From an uncultured Clostridium sp. (GTDB lineage Bacteria > Bacillota > Clostridia > TANB77 > CAG-508): a stretch of 29,698 nt of DNA. The position numbers and the translations under genes are program-made. The DNA lies in the NCBI GenBank assembly GCA_946496115.1, contig CAMMFK010000006.1:1-29698 (forward strand), given 5' to 3'. Of the stretch, positions 7,439-15,747 are shown one piece after another. Under the pieces are notes generated by a model, which worked only from the letters and a program-made list of their open reading frames with translations, was not told the origin of the DNA and did not search any database. Numbering within the stretch: position 1 is the stretch's first letter; each line of letters opens with the position of its first letter.

Positions 7439-8044
7439 TCACTTCTTTTTCATATCTTTAAACAATTCTTTTGAGCCTTTTAAATAATCATAACCTGAGA
7501 AAATTGTTGCAACTAAGCAAATAATCATTAAAATTGTAGAAGCTAAATTTAATGCAAATGCTCCTCCACTCAAATTTCCAGTAAATATAGCCCCAAAGCT
7601 ATTTACATCTACAAATGCCAATATTATTGCTAGCATTTGAGTAACTGTCTTCAATTTTCCCCATACGCTTGCTGCTATTACTTTACCATTTTGTTCTACT
7701 GCTATAAGTCTATATCCTGAAACAGCAAACTCTCTTGTTATAATTATAATAGGAATCCATGCAGGTAGTTTTCCTGCTCCTACCAATATAAGCATTGCAG
7801 AAACCACTAAAATTTTATCTGCTATTGGGTCTAAGAATTTTCCAAAGTTTGTGATTTCATTATTTTTTCTTGCTAAGTAACCATCTAATTTGTCAGTAAG
7901 AGATGCTATTATAAATATAATATCCATTATTATAAAATTCAAAGGCACTCCTAGAACATCTACTGGTATATTTATTAGTGAAAATATAACCATTATTGGT
8001 ACTAATATTATTCTAAATATAGTTAATTTATTAGGTGTATTCAT
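7439..8044 (-). CDS. pgsA: CDP-diacylglycerol--glycerol-3-phosphate 3-phosphatidyltransferase PgsA
   Basis: PgsA makes phosphatidylglycerol phosphate from CDP-diacylglycerol and glycerol-3-phosphate at the inner membrane, the committed step to phosphatidylglycerol and cardiolipin. The CDP-alcohol phosphotransferase signature is complete: D-x2-D-G-x2-A-R followed by G-x3-D-x3-D, seen as TDKLDGYLARK and GKFLDPIADK. There are about five to six hydrophobic membrane segments over 201 residues, a normal length. AAGGA lies about 10 nt before the ATG. Its stop codon falls in the ribosome site of ligA, which follows directly. Confidence 0.95.
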   Translation of the reverse strand: MNTPNKLTIFRIILVPIMVIFSLINIPVDVLGVPLNFIIMDIIFIIASLTDKLDGYLARKNNEITNFGKFLDPIADKILVVSAMLILVGAGKLPAWIPIIIITREFAVSGYRLIAVEQNGKVIAASVWGKLKTVTQMLAIILAFVDVNSFGAIFTGNLSGGAFALNLASTILMIICLVATIFSGYDYLKGSKELFKDMKKK

Positions 8045-8080
8045 TAAGCTACATTCCTTGCATAAATATTTAGGTTATTA

Positions 8081-8152
8081 AGGCTAGCCTATAAGCCTGC
8101 ATACTAGGAAGCTCTGTATAAAAGCAGGCTACCTATGAATTTTTGCAAAAAT
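8081..8152. other. Hairpin-rich gap between the UPF0182 gene and pgsA
   Basis: This 119-bp gap contains a perfect 10-bp palindrome AGGCTAGCCT (8081-8090), a 7-bp stem AGCCTGC/GCAGGCT (8094-8100 with 8124-8130) and a 14-bp palindrome ATTTTTGCAAAAAT (8139-8152). On the minus strand these follow the UPF0182 stop. No stem is followed by a clear U-run. They may slow or process the transcript before pgsA, but no known riboswitch or T-box pattern was seen. Confidence 0.4.
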
Positions 8153-8163
8153 ATTATTACTTA

Positions 8164-11040
8164 TTACTGTACAACACTATTTACAGTTTCATTAACATCA
8201 TTACTAAAAACTTCATTGTTACTTACTCCATTTTGCACTTCTGTTTCATTTGATGTAGTATTTGTTTCTTGGTCATTTACTGCGTTTTCTAATTGATCTA
8301 TTAAACCGGTTAATGTTTGCATATCTTCTCCAAATAGTTTCCAATCATTGTTACTGCTTGAATTTTTAACATTTCCATTTGCCTTAATTATTTCATTTAT
8401 TAAATCATCAATATTATCCGGATCTGTAATCTCTATATTGCCAGCAGATTGTGACATTAAATTTGTTAGTGCTTCATCTACAGTATTTCCTATAGCAATT
8501 TTGTTTCCTGATGCCACTACAACCCTTTTTAAAGTAGGCTTTTGCTCTGTTGTTTCATTTAATAATTGTTGATAAACTGGTTCTACATATAAAATAGTAT
8601 TATTTATTGGAACAGCTATTAAATTTCTTGTAATTCTTGTTCCGCTTACAGAAAGACTAGCTATATCTGTTGAAATTGTTCCATCTTGATTTATTTGTGT
8701 TTCAACCTGCATTGGTCCTAGTACATTGCTATCAGATGGGAATTCATATAATGTAAGTTTTGCCTCTCCATTTTCATATGTTCCTACCATATATGAAATC
8801 ATATTTTGTTTTCCATATGGAGTAAATGGTATTACCAATCCTAAAGTTTCTTCCTCAGTTCCAACTGGTTTTACCATTGTATAATAGCTTTCCATTTGCG
8901 TTGTTCTTCCACTGTTATTAGTTTCTGCAACTTGCCATATATCATTTGCTCTATACAATACTCCTGGCTCAATATTATGATATTTTTGTATTATTTCTGC
9001 TTGTATATCATATAAATATTGTGGATATACAAAATGTTTACTTATATCTTCTGGAATTTCTTCATCTCTATCTACAAATAATCCGGGATACATATTGTTG
9101 TATGCCATAGCAATTGGGTCAGTCCTATCTGTAATGTAGAATTTTATTGTTCCATCAAAGGCATTTACTATAACTTTTACTGAATTACGTATATAATTTA
9201 TTGTTTGACCATTTTCTAAATCCAATTGTTGTGAAAATGGATAACTATTTGATGTAGTGTAAGCATCTATTACCCAATATTGATTGCCAGAATCATCTAT
9301 TACCATATATGGATTATCATCATATGTTAAATATGGCATAATTATTCTTGCTCTATGTAAAATATTTCTATTAATTATTATCTTGCTATTACTATCTACA
9401 TTTCCTGAAAATGCTAATTGTAAATCTCCTTCTTTTATTCCAAGTATAATTCTATCTAAAAAGTTTAAAGTTAATCCTGCATCACCTGTATATGAATAGT
9501 TTTTCTCAGTTCCGTCTTCATTTAAGTAATCGAATTCTGTATTCTCATCTTTATTTACAACAACAGCATCATTTGTTTCTAGTCCAAAGTATATTCTTGG
9601 TTCTGAAGTTGATACTGCTGATTCAGATAAATCTCCAAAGTCCTTTTGAATATTACTTAAGTTGCCTTCCTCATCTGTTTCTCCCGCCATGGTAATTACA
9701 GTACCATAGCCATGAGTATATTCATAGGTTTTATTTGAATACGTCGTATTACTACTATCTATTTCTCTAGGACTTACATATACTAGAGTAGGTTTATCAT
9801 CTATATTGTATAATTCAATTTGTGTATTTCTATATGTATAATATCCTTTTTCAGTTTGAGAACTTTGCAAATCTTGCAATACATTACTACTACTAACTAT
9901 AGCTACATTATCTATAACATTCTCATTTTGATTTAATTCTTCTCTTGTAATTGTTCCACTATAATTTATATTTTGTTCTTCTATATTTATTCCAAAAGCA
10001 TTCTTAGTTTGCCTAATATTTTCTGCTATATATTCTTGATTTTTGTCAAGAACATTTGATCCGATAAAAATTATTTGATAACCAGCTAAAACCACAGCTA
10101 AAATTATTAAATAGACTGGTACAATAAGTAAGTTACCCAAAACTCTTCTTGTACTTTTATCTTTTAATGCCTTATATGCTCTCCATACTGAAATAACTGC
10201 TAATATGGCAAATACCACATATCCCCATAGTTTAATAGTAACGTCTGAATTGCCTGCACCAAATAGAGAATATTGAGTTGCATCACTAAGCTCAATAGTC
10301 AAAAACTTTTCATTTCCTATATTTTGTACCATATAGAAGAATATAAATAAGCCTAAAAATATTGCAATTAATTTAATTCTTGGACCAATTTTGCCAATTA
10401 AGTCAACTTTTTTAATCGATTCTCTAGCAACACCCTCAAAGCTGATATTTAATACTATTAGTGCATAAACTACAGCATACACTATAGTAGCAACTACAGC
10501 CACTAGCAAATATGATAACATAAATGTTATAAAAGGTCTTTGGAACATAAAATATGAAATATCCATTCCAAATACTAGATCAGTACTTCCAAATTGTGAA
10601 TTGCTGAAAAATAGTAGTATGTTATTTAATAGCAACTGCGTTGTAGCAATACTCCCAACAAGTGCTATTATAAAGCTAATTGATTTATTTGGAAATTTTG
10701 GCATTTCCTTCTTTTCATCGTCAAAAAAAACTTTAAGTCCTTTTTTTAATGTTCTATTTGTAAAGTAAAATGCACTATATAAAAATATAAAGTTAACAGT
10801 AAAAGTAAGCAATGAATACGCTAAGTTTCTCCAAAATACAGGTATATAATTCTCACCAATAGCTTCAAATTCAAGGTAACTTCCTCTTACATATACATAT
10901 AAAGAAATAAGTGCAATTATTAGTATTGCTAACACTATTATAGTTCTTTTTCGTGTATGTTTTATTTTAGATGCTTTAGCTTGTGTTTTTTTCTCTTCTT
11001 CTTTTGCTATATTTTTTTCTACTTTGTTTTCTTCTTTCAA
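8164..11040 (-). CDS. UPF0182 family large integral membrane protein
   Basis: This 958-residue protein matches the UPF0182/COG1615 family: a Lys/Glu-rich cytoplasmic N-terminus, about seven transmembrane segments in the first ~340 residues (beginning TIIVLAILIIALISLYVYV, about 33-52), then a large extracytoplasmic part. Family-like stretches are the NAFGI and HxYGTVITMAG-like region, RIIMPYLTYDDNPYMVIDD and KHFVYPQYLYDIQ. The C-terminal ~80 residues are Asn/Thr/Glu-rich and low complexity. Its function is unknown. The start is a TTG at 11040, preceded by AAGGAGG at 8 nt; there is no ATG nearby. It follows ftsY by 61 bp and may share its transcript. Confidence 0.9.
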   Translation of the reverse strand: MKEENKVEKNIAKEEEKKTQAKASKIKHTRKRTIIVLAILIIALISLYVYVRGSYLEFEAIGENYIPVFWRNLAYSLLTFTVNFIFLYSAFYFTNRTLKKGLKVFFDDEKKEMPKFPNKSISFIIALVGSIATTQLLLNNILLFFSNSQFGSTDLVFGMDISYFMFQRPFITFMLSYLLVAVVATIVYAVVYALIVLNISFEGVARESIKKVDLIGKIGPRIKLIAIFLGLFIFFYMVQNIGNEKFLTIELSDATQYSLFGAGNSDVTIKLWGYVVFAILAVISVWRAYKALKDKSTRRVLGNLLIVPVYLIILAVVLAGYQIIFIGSNVLDKNQEYIAENIRQTKNAFGINIEEQNINYSGTITREELNQNENVIDNVAIVSSSNVLQDLQSSQTEKGYYTYRNTQIELYNIDDKPTLVYVSPREIDSSNTTYSNKTYEYTHGYGTVITMAGETDEEGNLSNIQKDFGDLSESAVSTSEPRIYFGLETNDAVVVNKDENTEFDYLNEDGTEKNYSYTGDAGLTLNFLDRIILGIKEGDLQLAFSGNVDSNSKIIINRNILHRARIIMPYLTYDDNPYMVIDDSGNQYWVIDAYTTSNSYPFSQQLDLENGQTINYIRNSVKVIVNAFDGTIKFYITDRTDPIAMAYNNMYPGLFVDRDEEIPEDISKHFVYPQYLYDIQAEIIQKYHNIEPGVLYRANDIWQVAETNNSGRTTQMESYYTMVKPVGTEEETLGLVIPFTPYGKQNMISYMVGTYENGEAKLTLYEFPSDSNVLGPMQVETQINQDGTISTDIASLSVSGTRITRNLIAVPINNTILYVEPVYQQLLNETTEQKPTLKRVVVASGNKIAIGNTVDEALTNLMSQSAGNIEITDPDNIDDLINEIIKANGNVKNSSSNNDWKLFGEDMQTLTGLIDQLENAVNDQETNTTSNETEVQNGVSNNEVFSNDVNETVNSVVQ

Positions 11041-11101
11041 ACAAATCTCCTCCTTAAATCTTAAGCATACTTTTCCTCATAATTTATATTATATATTTTT
11101 G

Positions 11102-11980
11102 CTATATGATAGCGTCAATAAAATCTTTACTATTAAATACTTCCATGTCTTCTATTTGTTCCCCAACACCTATGTATTTTATTGGTATTTTATTTTCATC
11201 AACAATTCCTATAACTACTCCACCTTTTGCTGTTCCATCAAGTTTTGTAAGTACTAGTCCTGTTACTCCAGTAGTTTCTGTAAATGATTTTACTTGAGAT
11301 ATTGCATTTTGACCTGTTGATGCATCTAATACTAATAAAACCTCTTTTGAACTATTTGGTAGTTCTCTGTCTATAACTCTTTTAATCTTTTCTAATTCAT
11401 CCATCAAGTATTTCTTGTTTTGCAATCTTCCTGCTGTATCACAAATAAGTACATCTGCTTTTTTTTCTTTGGCAACTTTTATTGAATCAAATATAACCGA
11501 AGCAGGATCTGAACCCTCTGGACCTTTTACTAATTCTGCACCAGCTCTATTAGCCCATACTTCAAGTTGCTCTGTTGCCGCTGCTCTAAATGTATCTCCT
11601 GAAGCAATTATAACTTTTTTTCCTTGCTTTATTAAATTATTAGCTATTTTTCCAATTGATGTTGTTTTTCCAGCTCCATTTACACCAACCATTAATATTA
11701 CTGCTGGTTTGTTAGTTAAATCTAGCTCTGGATTATTATCTTTAAATATTTCTTCTATTTCTTCTCTTAAAGCTTGTTTTACTTGTTCTGCTTCTTTTAA
11801 ATTTTCTTTCTTAATTCTAGTTCTTAAATTACTTATTATTTTTTCTGTTGTTTCCATTCCAACATCTGCAATAATTAATTTTTCTTCTAATTCATCTAAT
11901 AAATTTTCATCTACTTTCGTAAAGCTAAAAACTTGTTTTGTCTTTGCTAAGCCTTGTTTTAATTTATCAAAAAAACCCAT
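11102..11980 (-). CDS. ftsY: FtsY, signal recognition particle receptor
   Basis: FtsY docks SRP-ribosome complexes at the membrane and, with Ffh, hydrolyses GTP to deliver proteins to SecYEG. The NG domain is complete: an N-domain four-helix bundle (LLDELEEKLIIADVGMETT), G1 GVNGAGKTT, the GDTFRAAATEQL insertion-box region, DTAGR (G3), LVLDASTGQNA and TKLDG (G4), ending IGVGEQIEDMEVFN. The acidic A domain of enterobacterial FtsY is absent, as is usual in Firmicutes. I choose the ATG at 11980 because proteins of this family begin MGFFDKLK; an in-frame ATG at 11998 adds six residues. Neither has a well-placed ribosome site: AAGGAG lies 26 nt before the upstream one. It is the first gene of the ftsY-UPF0182-pgsA-ligA group. 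Confidence 0.94.
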   Translation of the reverse strand: MGFFDKLKQGLAKTKQVFSFTKVDENLLDELEEKLIIADVGMETTEKIISNLRTRIKKENLKEAEQVKQALREEIEEIFKDNNPELDLTNKPAVILMVGVNGAGKTTSIGKIANNLIKQGKKVIIASGDTFRAAATEQLEVWANRAGAELVKGPEGSDPASVIFDSIKVAKEKKADVLICDTAGRLQNKKYLMDELEKIKRVIDRELPNSSKEVLLVLDASTGQNAISQVKSFTETTGVTGLVLTKLDGTAKGGVVIGIVDENKIPIKYIGVGEQIEDMEVFNSKDFIDAII

Positions 11981-12050
11981 TTTTATATTTTCGCACATTC
12001 ATTTTATATAATTTTAATGCGAATCTCCTTTTCTAAATTTTCACATAATT

Positions 12051-12059
12051 AGTATAACA
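12051..12059 (-). promoter_or_regulatory. Probable extended -10 promoter for ftsY
   Basis: On the minus strand TGTTATACT gives an extended -10 (TGn plus TATACT at 12056-12051). No good -35 lies 16-18 bp upstream, though A/T tracts do. Transcription would start near 12044, upstream of the AAGGAG site before ftsY. Confidence 0.45.
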
Positions 12060-12097
12060 TAGTTTTTTGAAAAAGTGTACTGTTTTATGAAATTTAT

Positions 12098-12127
12098 TTG
12101 CAATAAATGGGTCAAATATGATATACT
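12098..12127 (+). promoter_or_regulatory. Housekeeping promoter of tRNA-Gly
   Basis: TTGCAA (12098-12103) and TATACT (12122-12127) are separated by 18 bp on the plus strand. Transcription would start near 12134, giving a leader of about 65 nt that contains a small TTTGCC/GGCAAA hairpin before the mature tRNA. Confidence 0.65.
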
Positions 12128-12199
12128 TTTATTGTTAAGTTATAAAAACATATTTGCCATTTCTTTTAATATAAGGCAAACTCTTTTCTATCAAAATTT

Positions 12200-12273
<74 letters not shown>

Positions 12274-12274
12274 A

Positions 12275-12298
12275 AAAAAGAGCCTAACGGCTCTTTTT
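12275..12298. terminator. Bidirectional intrinsic terminator shared by tRNA-Gly and mtgA
   Basis: AAAAAGAGCC (12275-12284), a TAAC loop and GGCTCTTTTT (12289-12298) form a perfect 10-bp stem with an A-run on one side and a U-run on the other. It ends the plus-strand tRNA transcript and the minus-strand mtgA transcript; the mtgA stop codon (12297-12299) overlaps its edge. Confidence 0.88.
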
Positions 12299-13010
12299 AA
12301 TTGATTTCATCTATAAAACCTTGGTCTATGCTGTCTGCCTGCTCCTGGCTTATGTAACCATATTCAACCATTGAAGATATTACTTTGTTTTTCCTTTGCT
12401 TGCAAAGTTCTTTATTAACAGTTGGCGCATAAACAGATGGTGCATTAGGTATACCTGCCATCATTGTTGATTCAGCCAAGGTCATATCCTTAGGCTCTTT
12501 GTCTAGATATCCGGCACATGCCTCTTTAATACCATAATATCCATCTCCAAAGTAAATAGTATTTATATACATTTCTAGTATATCATCTTTATCATAATTA
12601 TTTTCTATGTCTATTGCCATAAACATTTCAGCAATTTTTCTTCTAAAAACATTATCCTCTTCAATAAAGTATAAGTTTTTTGCAACCTGTTGTGTAATTG
12701 TACTTCCACCTTCTTGCATCTCTCCATTTTTAATATTTGTAAATAATGCTCTTCCTAGTCCTATAATATCTATAGCACCATGGTCATAGTACCTATGGTC
12801 TTCTACTGCAACTACTGCATTTATATAATCTTTTGGAACTTCTTCTATGCTTACAAAGTTGGTATTATTTTTAATATCACTCACTTTATCTGGTAAAGGT
12901 TGTTCGTCTAATTTATCTTCATACAAAGTGTAACCATACATTCCTATGCCTAGTCCTGCAATTACTATTAAAACAAATAAAACAATTAGTATCCTTTTAA
13001 AAATTTTCAT
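12297..13010 (-). CDS. mtgA: Monofunctional biosynthetic peptidoglycan transglycosylase (GT51)
   Basis: This membrane-anchored enzyme polymerises lipid II into glycan strands outside the cell membrane. One N-terminal membrane segment (about 6-28) is followed by a GT51 domain with VAVEDHRYYDHGAIDI (catalytic Glu70), GGSTITQQVAKNLYF and ILEMYINTIYFG with the second conserved Glu. At 237 residues it lacks the transpeptidase domain of class A penicillin-binding proteins, so it is monofunctional. GGTGAT precedes the ATG by 4-5 nt. It follows cpsB by 70 bp on the same strand and ends in the terminator shared with tRNA-Gly; it may be the last gene of the cpsCDB transcript. Confidence 0.93.
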   Translation of the reverse strand: MKIFKRILIVLFVLIVIAGLGIGMYGYTLYEDKLDEQPLPDKVSDIKNNTNFVSIEEVPKDYINAVVAVEDHRYYDHGAIDIIGLGRALFTNIKNGEMQEGGSTITQQVAKNLYFIEEDNVFRRKIAEMFMAIDIENNYDKDDILEMYINTIYFGDGYYGIKEACAGYLDKEPKDMTLAESTMMAGIPNAPSVYAPTVNKELCKQRKNKVISSMVEYGYISQEQADSIDQGFIDEIN

Positions 13011-13080
13011 AATATCACCATCTATATTATAAACTAAAAAACAAAAAGAAGAAAGATAGAAAACGAATTAAATTTATTTT

Positions 13081-13839
13081 CTAAAAAATTCTTCCTTTCT
13101 TTATTTTTTTAGGCATTTCTATTTCAAATTCCTCATTATTTAAAATACTTCTAGGATTAATTTCGCTTAGCTCATATAATTTATCTCTTCCAATTTTTCT
13201 TCTGAATTCTTTTTTTATCTCATCCATCCTTGTGTAAACACTGCTCGATCTATGATTGTCAGTCCCTAAAAAATGTACTGCATTAGCATCTAGTAGCTTT
13301 AATAAGGTTTCTTTTGCCTTCATTCCATACCTGCCAATAATGCTTGCATAATTTGCTTGAAGAAGGGCTCCTTGCTCAACCCAATCAATAGCAATATTGG
13401 GTTCATCTTGAATAAGTTCATATCTTTCAGGATGAGCTATTATTGGAATAAGTTTCATTGAAAGTAATTTGTTAATAACCTCGTTTGTATACATAACTTT
13501 TGCTCTTAAAGGCAATTCAAAAAGTACATATCTGCTATCACCTAAAGTAGGTACAATACCTTCTTTAATTAAATTAGGTAATTCATTAGATATATATCCT
13601 TCTGCGCCATTATGTATTTTTATATCAATGCCTTCTTCAGAAACCTTTTGCATTATAGCCTCAATAATATATTCTCTATCTGTTTTATTAAATTCATATT
13701 CGCCTTCTATATAATGAGACGTGGCAAATACATCAGAAAAGCCTGCCATGCAGGCTTCACGTAATATTTTAAATGTTTCTTCTATATCTTTTGAGCCATC
13801 ATCAATGCTAGGTAATATATGTGTATGAACATCTATCAT
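13081..13839 (-). CDS. cpsB: CpsB/CapC-type manganese-dependent tyrosine-protein phosphatase (PHP family)
   Basis: This cytoplasmic phosphatase removes phosphate from the tyrosine cluster of the CpsD kinase and so controls capsule or exopolysaccharide output. The PHP-domain metal ligands are visible: HTHILPSIDDGSKD at residues 4-17 (first His pair), the ATSHY motif, the IIAHPERY motif, and GTDNHRSS near the end. Length is 252, close to the family's usual 240-255. AAAGGAAATG precedes the ATG. It follows cpsD by 69 bp, giving the transcription order cpsC-cpsD-cpsB. In streptococci cpsB precedes cpsC; the order here is a variation seen in other Firmicutes. Confidence 0.94.
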   Translation of the reverse strand: MIDVHTHILPSIDDGSKDIEETFKILREACMAGFSDVFATSHYIEGEYEFNKTDREYIIEAIMQKVSEEGIDIKIHNGAEGYISNELPNLIKEGIVPTLGDSRYVLFELPLRAKVMYTNEVINKLLSMKLIPIIAHPERYELIQDEPNIAIDWVEQGALLQANYASIIGRYGMKAKETLLKLLDANAVHFLGTDNHRSSSVYTRMDEIKKEFRRKIGRDKLYELSEINPRSILNNEEFEIEMPKKIKKGRIF

Positions 13840-13908
13840 ATGTCATTTCCTTTCAGATTAAACAAATATTAAATTTGTAATTTAGATAATTTAATTACTT
13901 TTATAATT

Positions 13909-14895
13909 TTATTTGTACTTTTTGATACTTTCTAGTATTTCCTTTGCTTTATCTGATGGTACTTCCACTTTTGACTTAAATCTTTTGCTATTTTGTATTT
14001 CTTCTTGTATTTGTTTTTGAGTATCTTCTACTTTGTCATTAATATAATCATTTATTCTTTTGTCATCATTTTCTGTTTTTTCTTTTTTTGAATCTACTCT
14101 TATTCTTTTAATCAAGTCTAATTCATCTTCCATATCTCTAGAAGATTTATGTTCCGCATTATTAGTTTTACTTCTTCTGTCATTTCTTAATGCAGGAGTA
14201 TTTGAACTAGCATAATAGTATTTGTTTTCATATTTCTTCTTAGAAATTTCAACTCTATTTAATACAACACCAGCAATATTTCCACCAACGCGTTTTATGC
14301 GCTTTTTAGCTTCTTTTAGATCATCAATCTTGGTATATTTGTAACTTGTAACTAATATAGTACTATCAACTAATCTAGATAAAATAGTCGAATCTGTAAC
14401 CAATAAACAAGGTGCTCCATCAAAAATAACAACATCAAAATTGATTGTAACTGAATCAATAAGTTCAAGCGTTTTTTCTGACATCAAAAGCTCTGATGGA
14501 TTTGGTGGTATATTACCAGAAGGCAATAAATATAAATTTTCTACTTCTGTTTTTTTAATGCAATCTAGTGCATCTATTTTTTGTCTTCTACCTGAATCAT
14601 TTATTTCAGACAAATAATTTGATAATCCTGGAGCAGCATTCATTTGAAAAATTTTATATTGTCTTGGTTTTCTCATGTCTGCATCTATTATTAATGTTTT
14701 GCTTCCAGACTGTGCAAAAGTTGTTGCAAGATTTGCAGAAATCCAACTTTTACCTTCAGCTTGAACTGTGCTTGTAACTAAAATAGTTTGGCATTGATCT
14801 GCTTTATTCAAAAATTGAAGGTTTGTTCTTAGGGCTCTAAAGACTTCTGAAATTGGTGATTTTGGATCTGATTGAGTAATTATTTCTTTTTTCAT
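13909..14895 (-). CDS. cpsD: CpsD-type bacterial tyrosine kinase with a long charged C-terminal extension
   Basis: CpsD is the cytoplasmic ATPase half of a split BY-kinase; it is activated by CpsC and autophosphorylates on C-terminal tyrosines to control polysaccharide assembly. Walker A is TSTVQAEGKS (Lys49), Walker A' is LIIDADMRKP (about 68-77), Walker B is VVIFDGAP (about 155-162), and the tyrosine cluster is KYENKYYYAS (Tyr222, 226-228). Firmicute CpsD normally ends just after this cluster (about 230 residues). Here about 98 more residues follow, rich in Lys, Glu and Asp and predicted helical. The start codon directly follows the cpsC stop, with GGGAGG 7 nt upstream inside cpsC, so the two are translationally coupled. 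Confidence 0.93.
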   Translation of the reverse strand: MKKEIITQSDPKSPISEVFRALRTNLQFLNKADQCQTILVTSTVQAEGKSWISANLATTFAQSGSKTLIIDADMRKPRQYKIFQMNAAPGLSNYLSEINDSGRRQKIDALDCIKKTEVENLYLLPSGNIPPNPSELLMSEKTLELIDSVTINFDVVIFDGAPCLLVTDSTILSRLVDSTILVTSYKYTKIDDLKEAKKRIKRVGGNIAGVVLNRVEISKKKYENKYYYASSNTPALRNDRRSKTNNAEHKSSRDMEDELDLIKRIRVDSKKEKTENDDKRINDYINDKVEDTQKQIQEEIQNSKRFKSKVEVPSDKAKEILESIKKYK

Positions 14896-15591
14896 TTATC
14901 TTTTCCTCCCTTTATTAAACTCATATACTGGTATTTCTGCAATAACATTTAATCCTGTAGCCTTTTCTATGTCATTACTATTTTTTACTGTATTATCTAG
15001 TAAATTGGCAAGCATTGCATATAATATTCCTAAAACTAAACCTATAGCAAAAAATACTACAATATCTTTAAAATGGTGAATATTGCTAGGACTTGTAGGA
15101 ACTTTAGCGTCTTCAAATGATCTAATATTTTCTATACCATATATTTCAAAAACTCTATCAGCAAATACCTCTTTTAATTCATTAGCCACATTCTTTGCCA
15201 AATTAGCATCCTCATTTTGTACTGTTATTTCAATTATTTGGCTATCTTCTGTTGAAGCAACTGTAATATCATTTCTTAAACTCTCAACACTTATTGAATT
15301 AAGAGATAAGTTATTAATAACTTTACTTATTACTGTGTCACTTTTAGCAATTTCACTATATGTAATTAATAAAGATGAGTTTAATGTAATCTCACCTTGT
15401 GTAATCTCACCATTTTCATTTTCAACATTATTAGCTAATATTACTTTAGAAGTTGCTGAATATAGTGGTTTTACCAAGAAAAAAGTATAACCAAGCCCGA
15501 TTACTAAGCAAATAAATATTATAATTAATATTCCTATTTTTCTATCCCATATATTCTTTATACTTTCTAGTATATTAAATTCCTCTTCCAT
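14896..15591 (-). CDS. cpsC: CpsC-type polysaccharide co-polymerase (Wzz domain), membrane activator of CpsD
   Basis: CpsC spans the membrane, sets polysaccharide chain length with Wzy, and activates CpsD. The N-terminal Wzz segment (EFNILESIKNIWDRK) leads into membrane helix 1 (about 18-40), then a ~135-residue extracytoplasmic domain with PLYSATSKVIL and the typical 'AKSDTVISKVI' helix, a proline-rich VPTSPSNIHH stretch, membrane helix 2 (about 178-197) and a short cytoplasmic tail ending in basic residues. Length is 231, normal for the Firmicute form, in which the kinase is a separate protein. A consensus promoter lies 30 bp upstream. Confidence 0.94.
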   Translation of the reverse strand: MEEEFNILESIKNIWDRKIGILIIIFICLVIGLGYTFFLVKPLYSATSKVILANNVENENGEITQGEITLNSSLLITYSEIAKSDTVISKVINNLSLNSISVESLRNDITVASTEDSQIIEITVQNEDANLAKNVANELKEVFADRVFEIYGIENIRSFEDAKVPTSPSNIHHFKDIVVFFAIGLVLGILYAMLANLLDNTVKNSNDIEKATGLNVIAEIPVYEFNKGRKR

Positions 15592-15620
15592 ATTTACTCC
15601 TATTTATTTAATATTTATAT

Positions 15621-15649
15621 AGTATAACACATTATTAATTATATTTCAA
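15621..15649 (-). promoter_or_regulatory. Housekeeping promoter of cpsC-cpsD-cpsB
   Basis: On the minus strand TTGAAA (15649-15644) and TATACT (15626-15621) are 17 bp apart, with an added extended -10 TG. Transcription would start near 15614, shortly before the cpsC ribosome site (AGGAG). It makes the regulatory trio a separate transcription unit from the polysaccharide synthesis genes. Confidence 0.82.
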
Positions 15650-15686
15650 TATTAAAATAAAAAATTGCTTATCTACATGTTTTACC

Positions 15687-15741
15687 AAAGTGAAGAGATA
15701 ATTACAAGGTTTAAAAAGCCTTTCACTTATCTCTTCACTTT
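15687..15741. repeat. Perfect 15-bp inverted repeat between the cohesin gene and cpsC
   Basis: Arms AAAGTGAAGAGATAA (15687-15701) and TTATCTCTTCACTTT (15727-15741) match exactly around a 25-nt loop holding a nested AAGG/CCTT pairing. On the minus strand it starts 6 nt after the cohesin-gene stop, in the position of a terminator, but no U-run follows, so simple intrinsic termination is not shown. It may stabilise the cohesin mRNA 3' end or partly separate the two units. Confidence 0.65.
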
Positions 15742-15747
15742 ACGTAA

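Noticed and set aside
13026..13031. TATAAT box as an mtgA promoter
   Set aside because: The start site would lie within the ribosome binding site and no -35 is visible; mtgA is more likely read from upstream.
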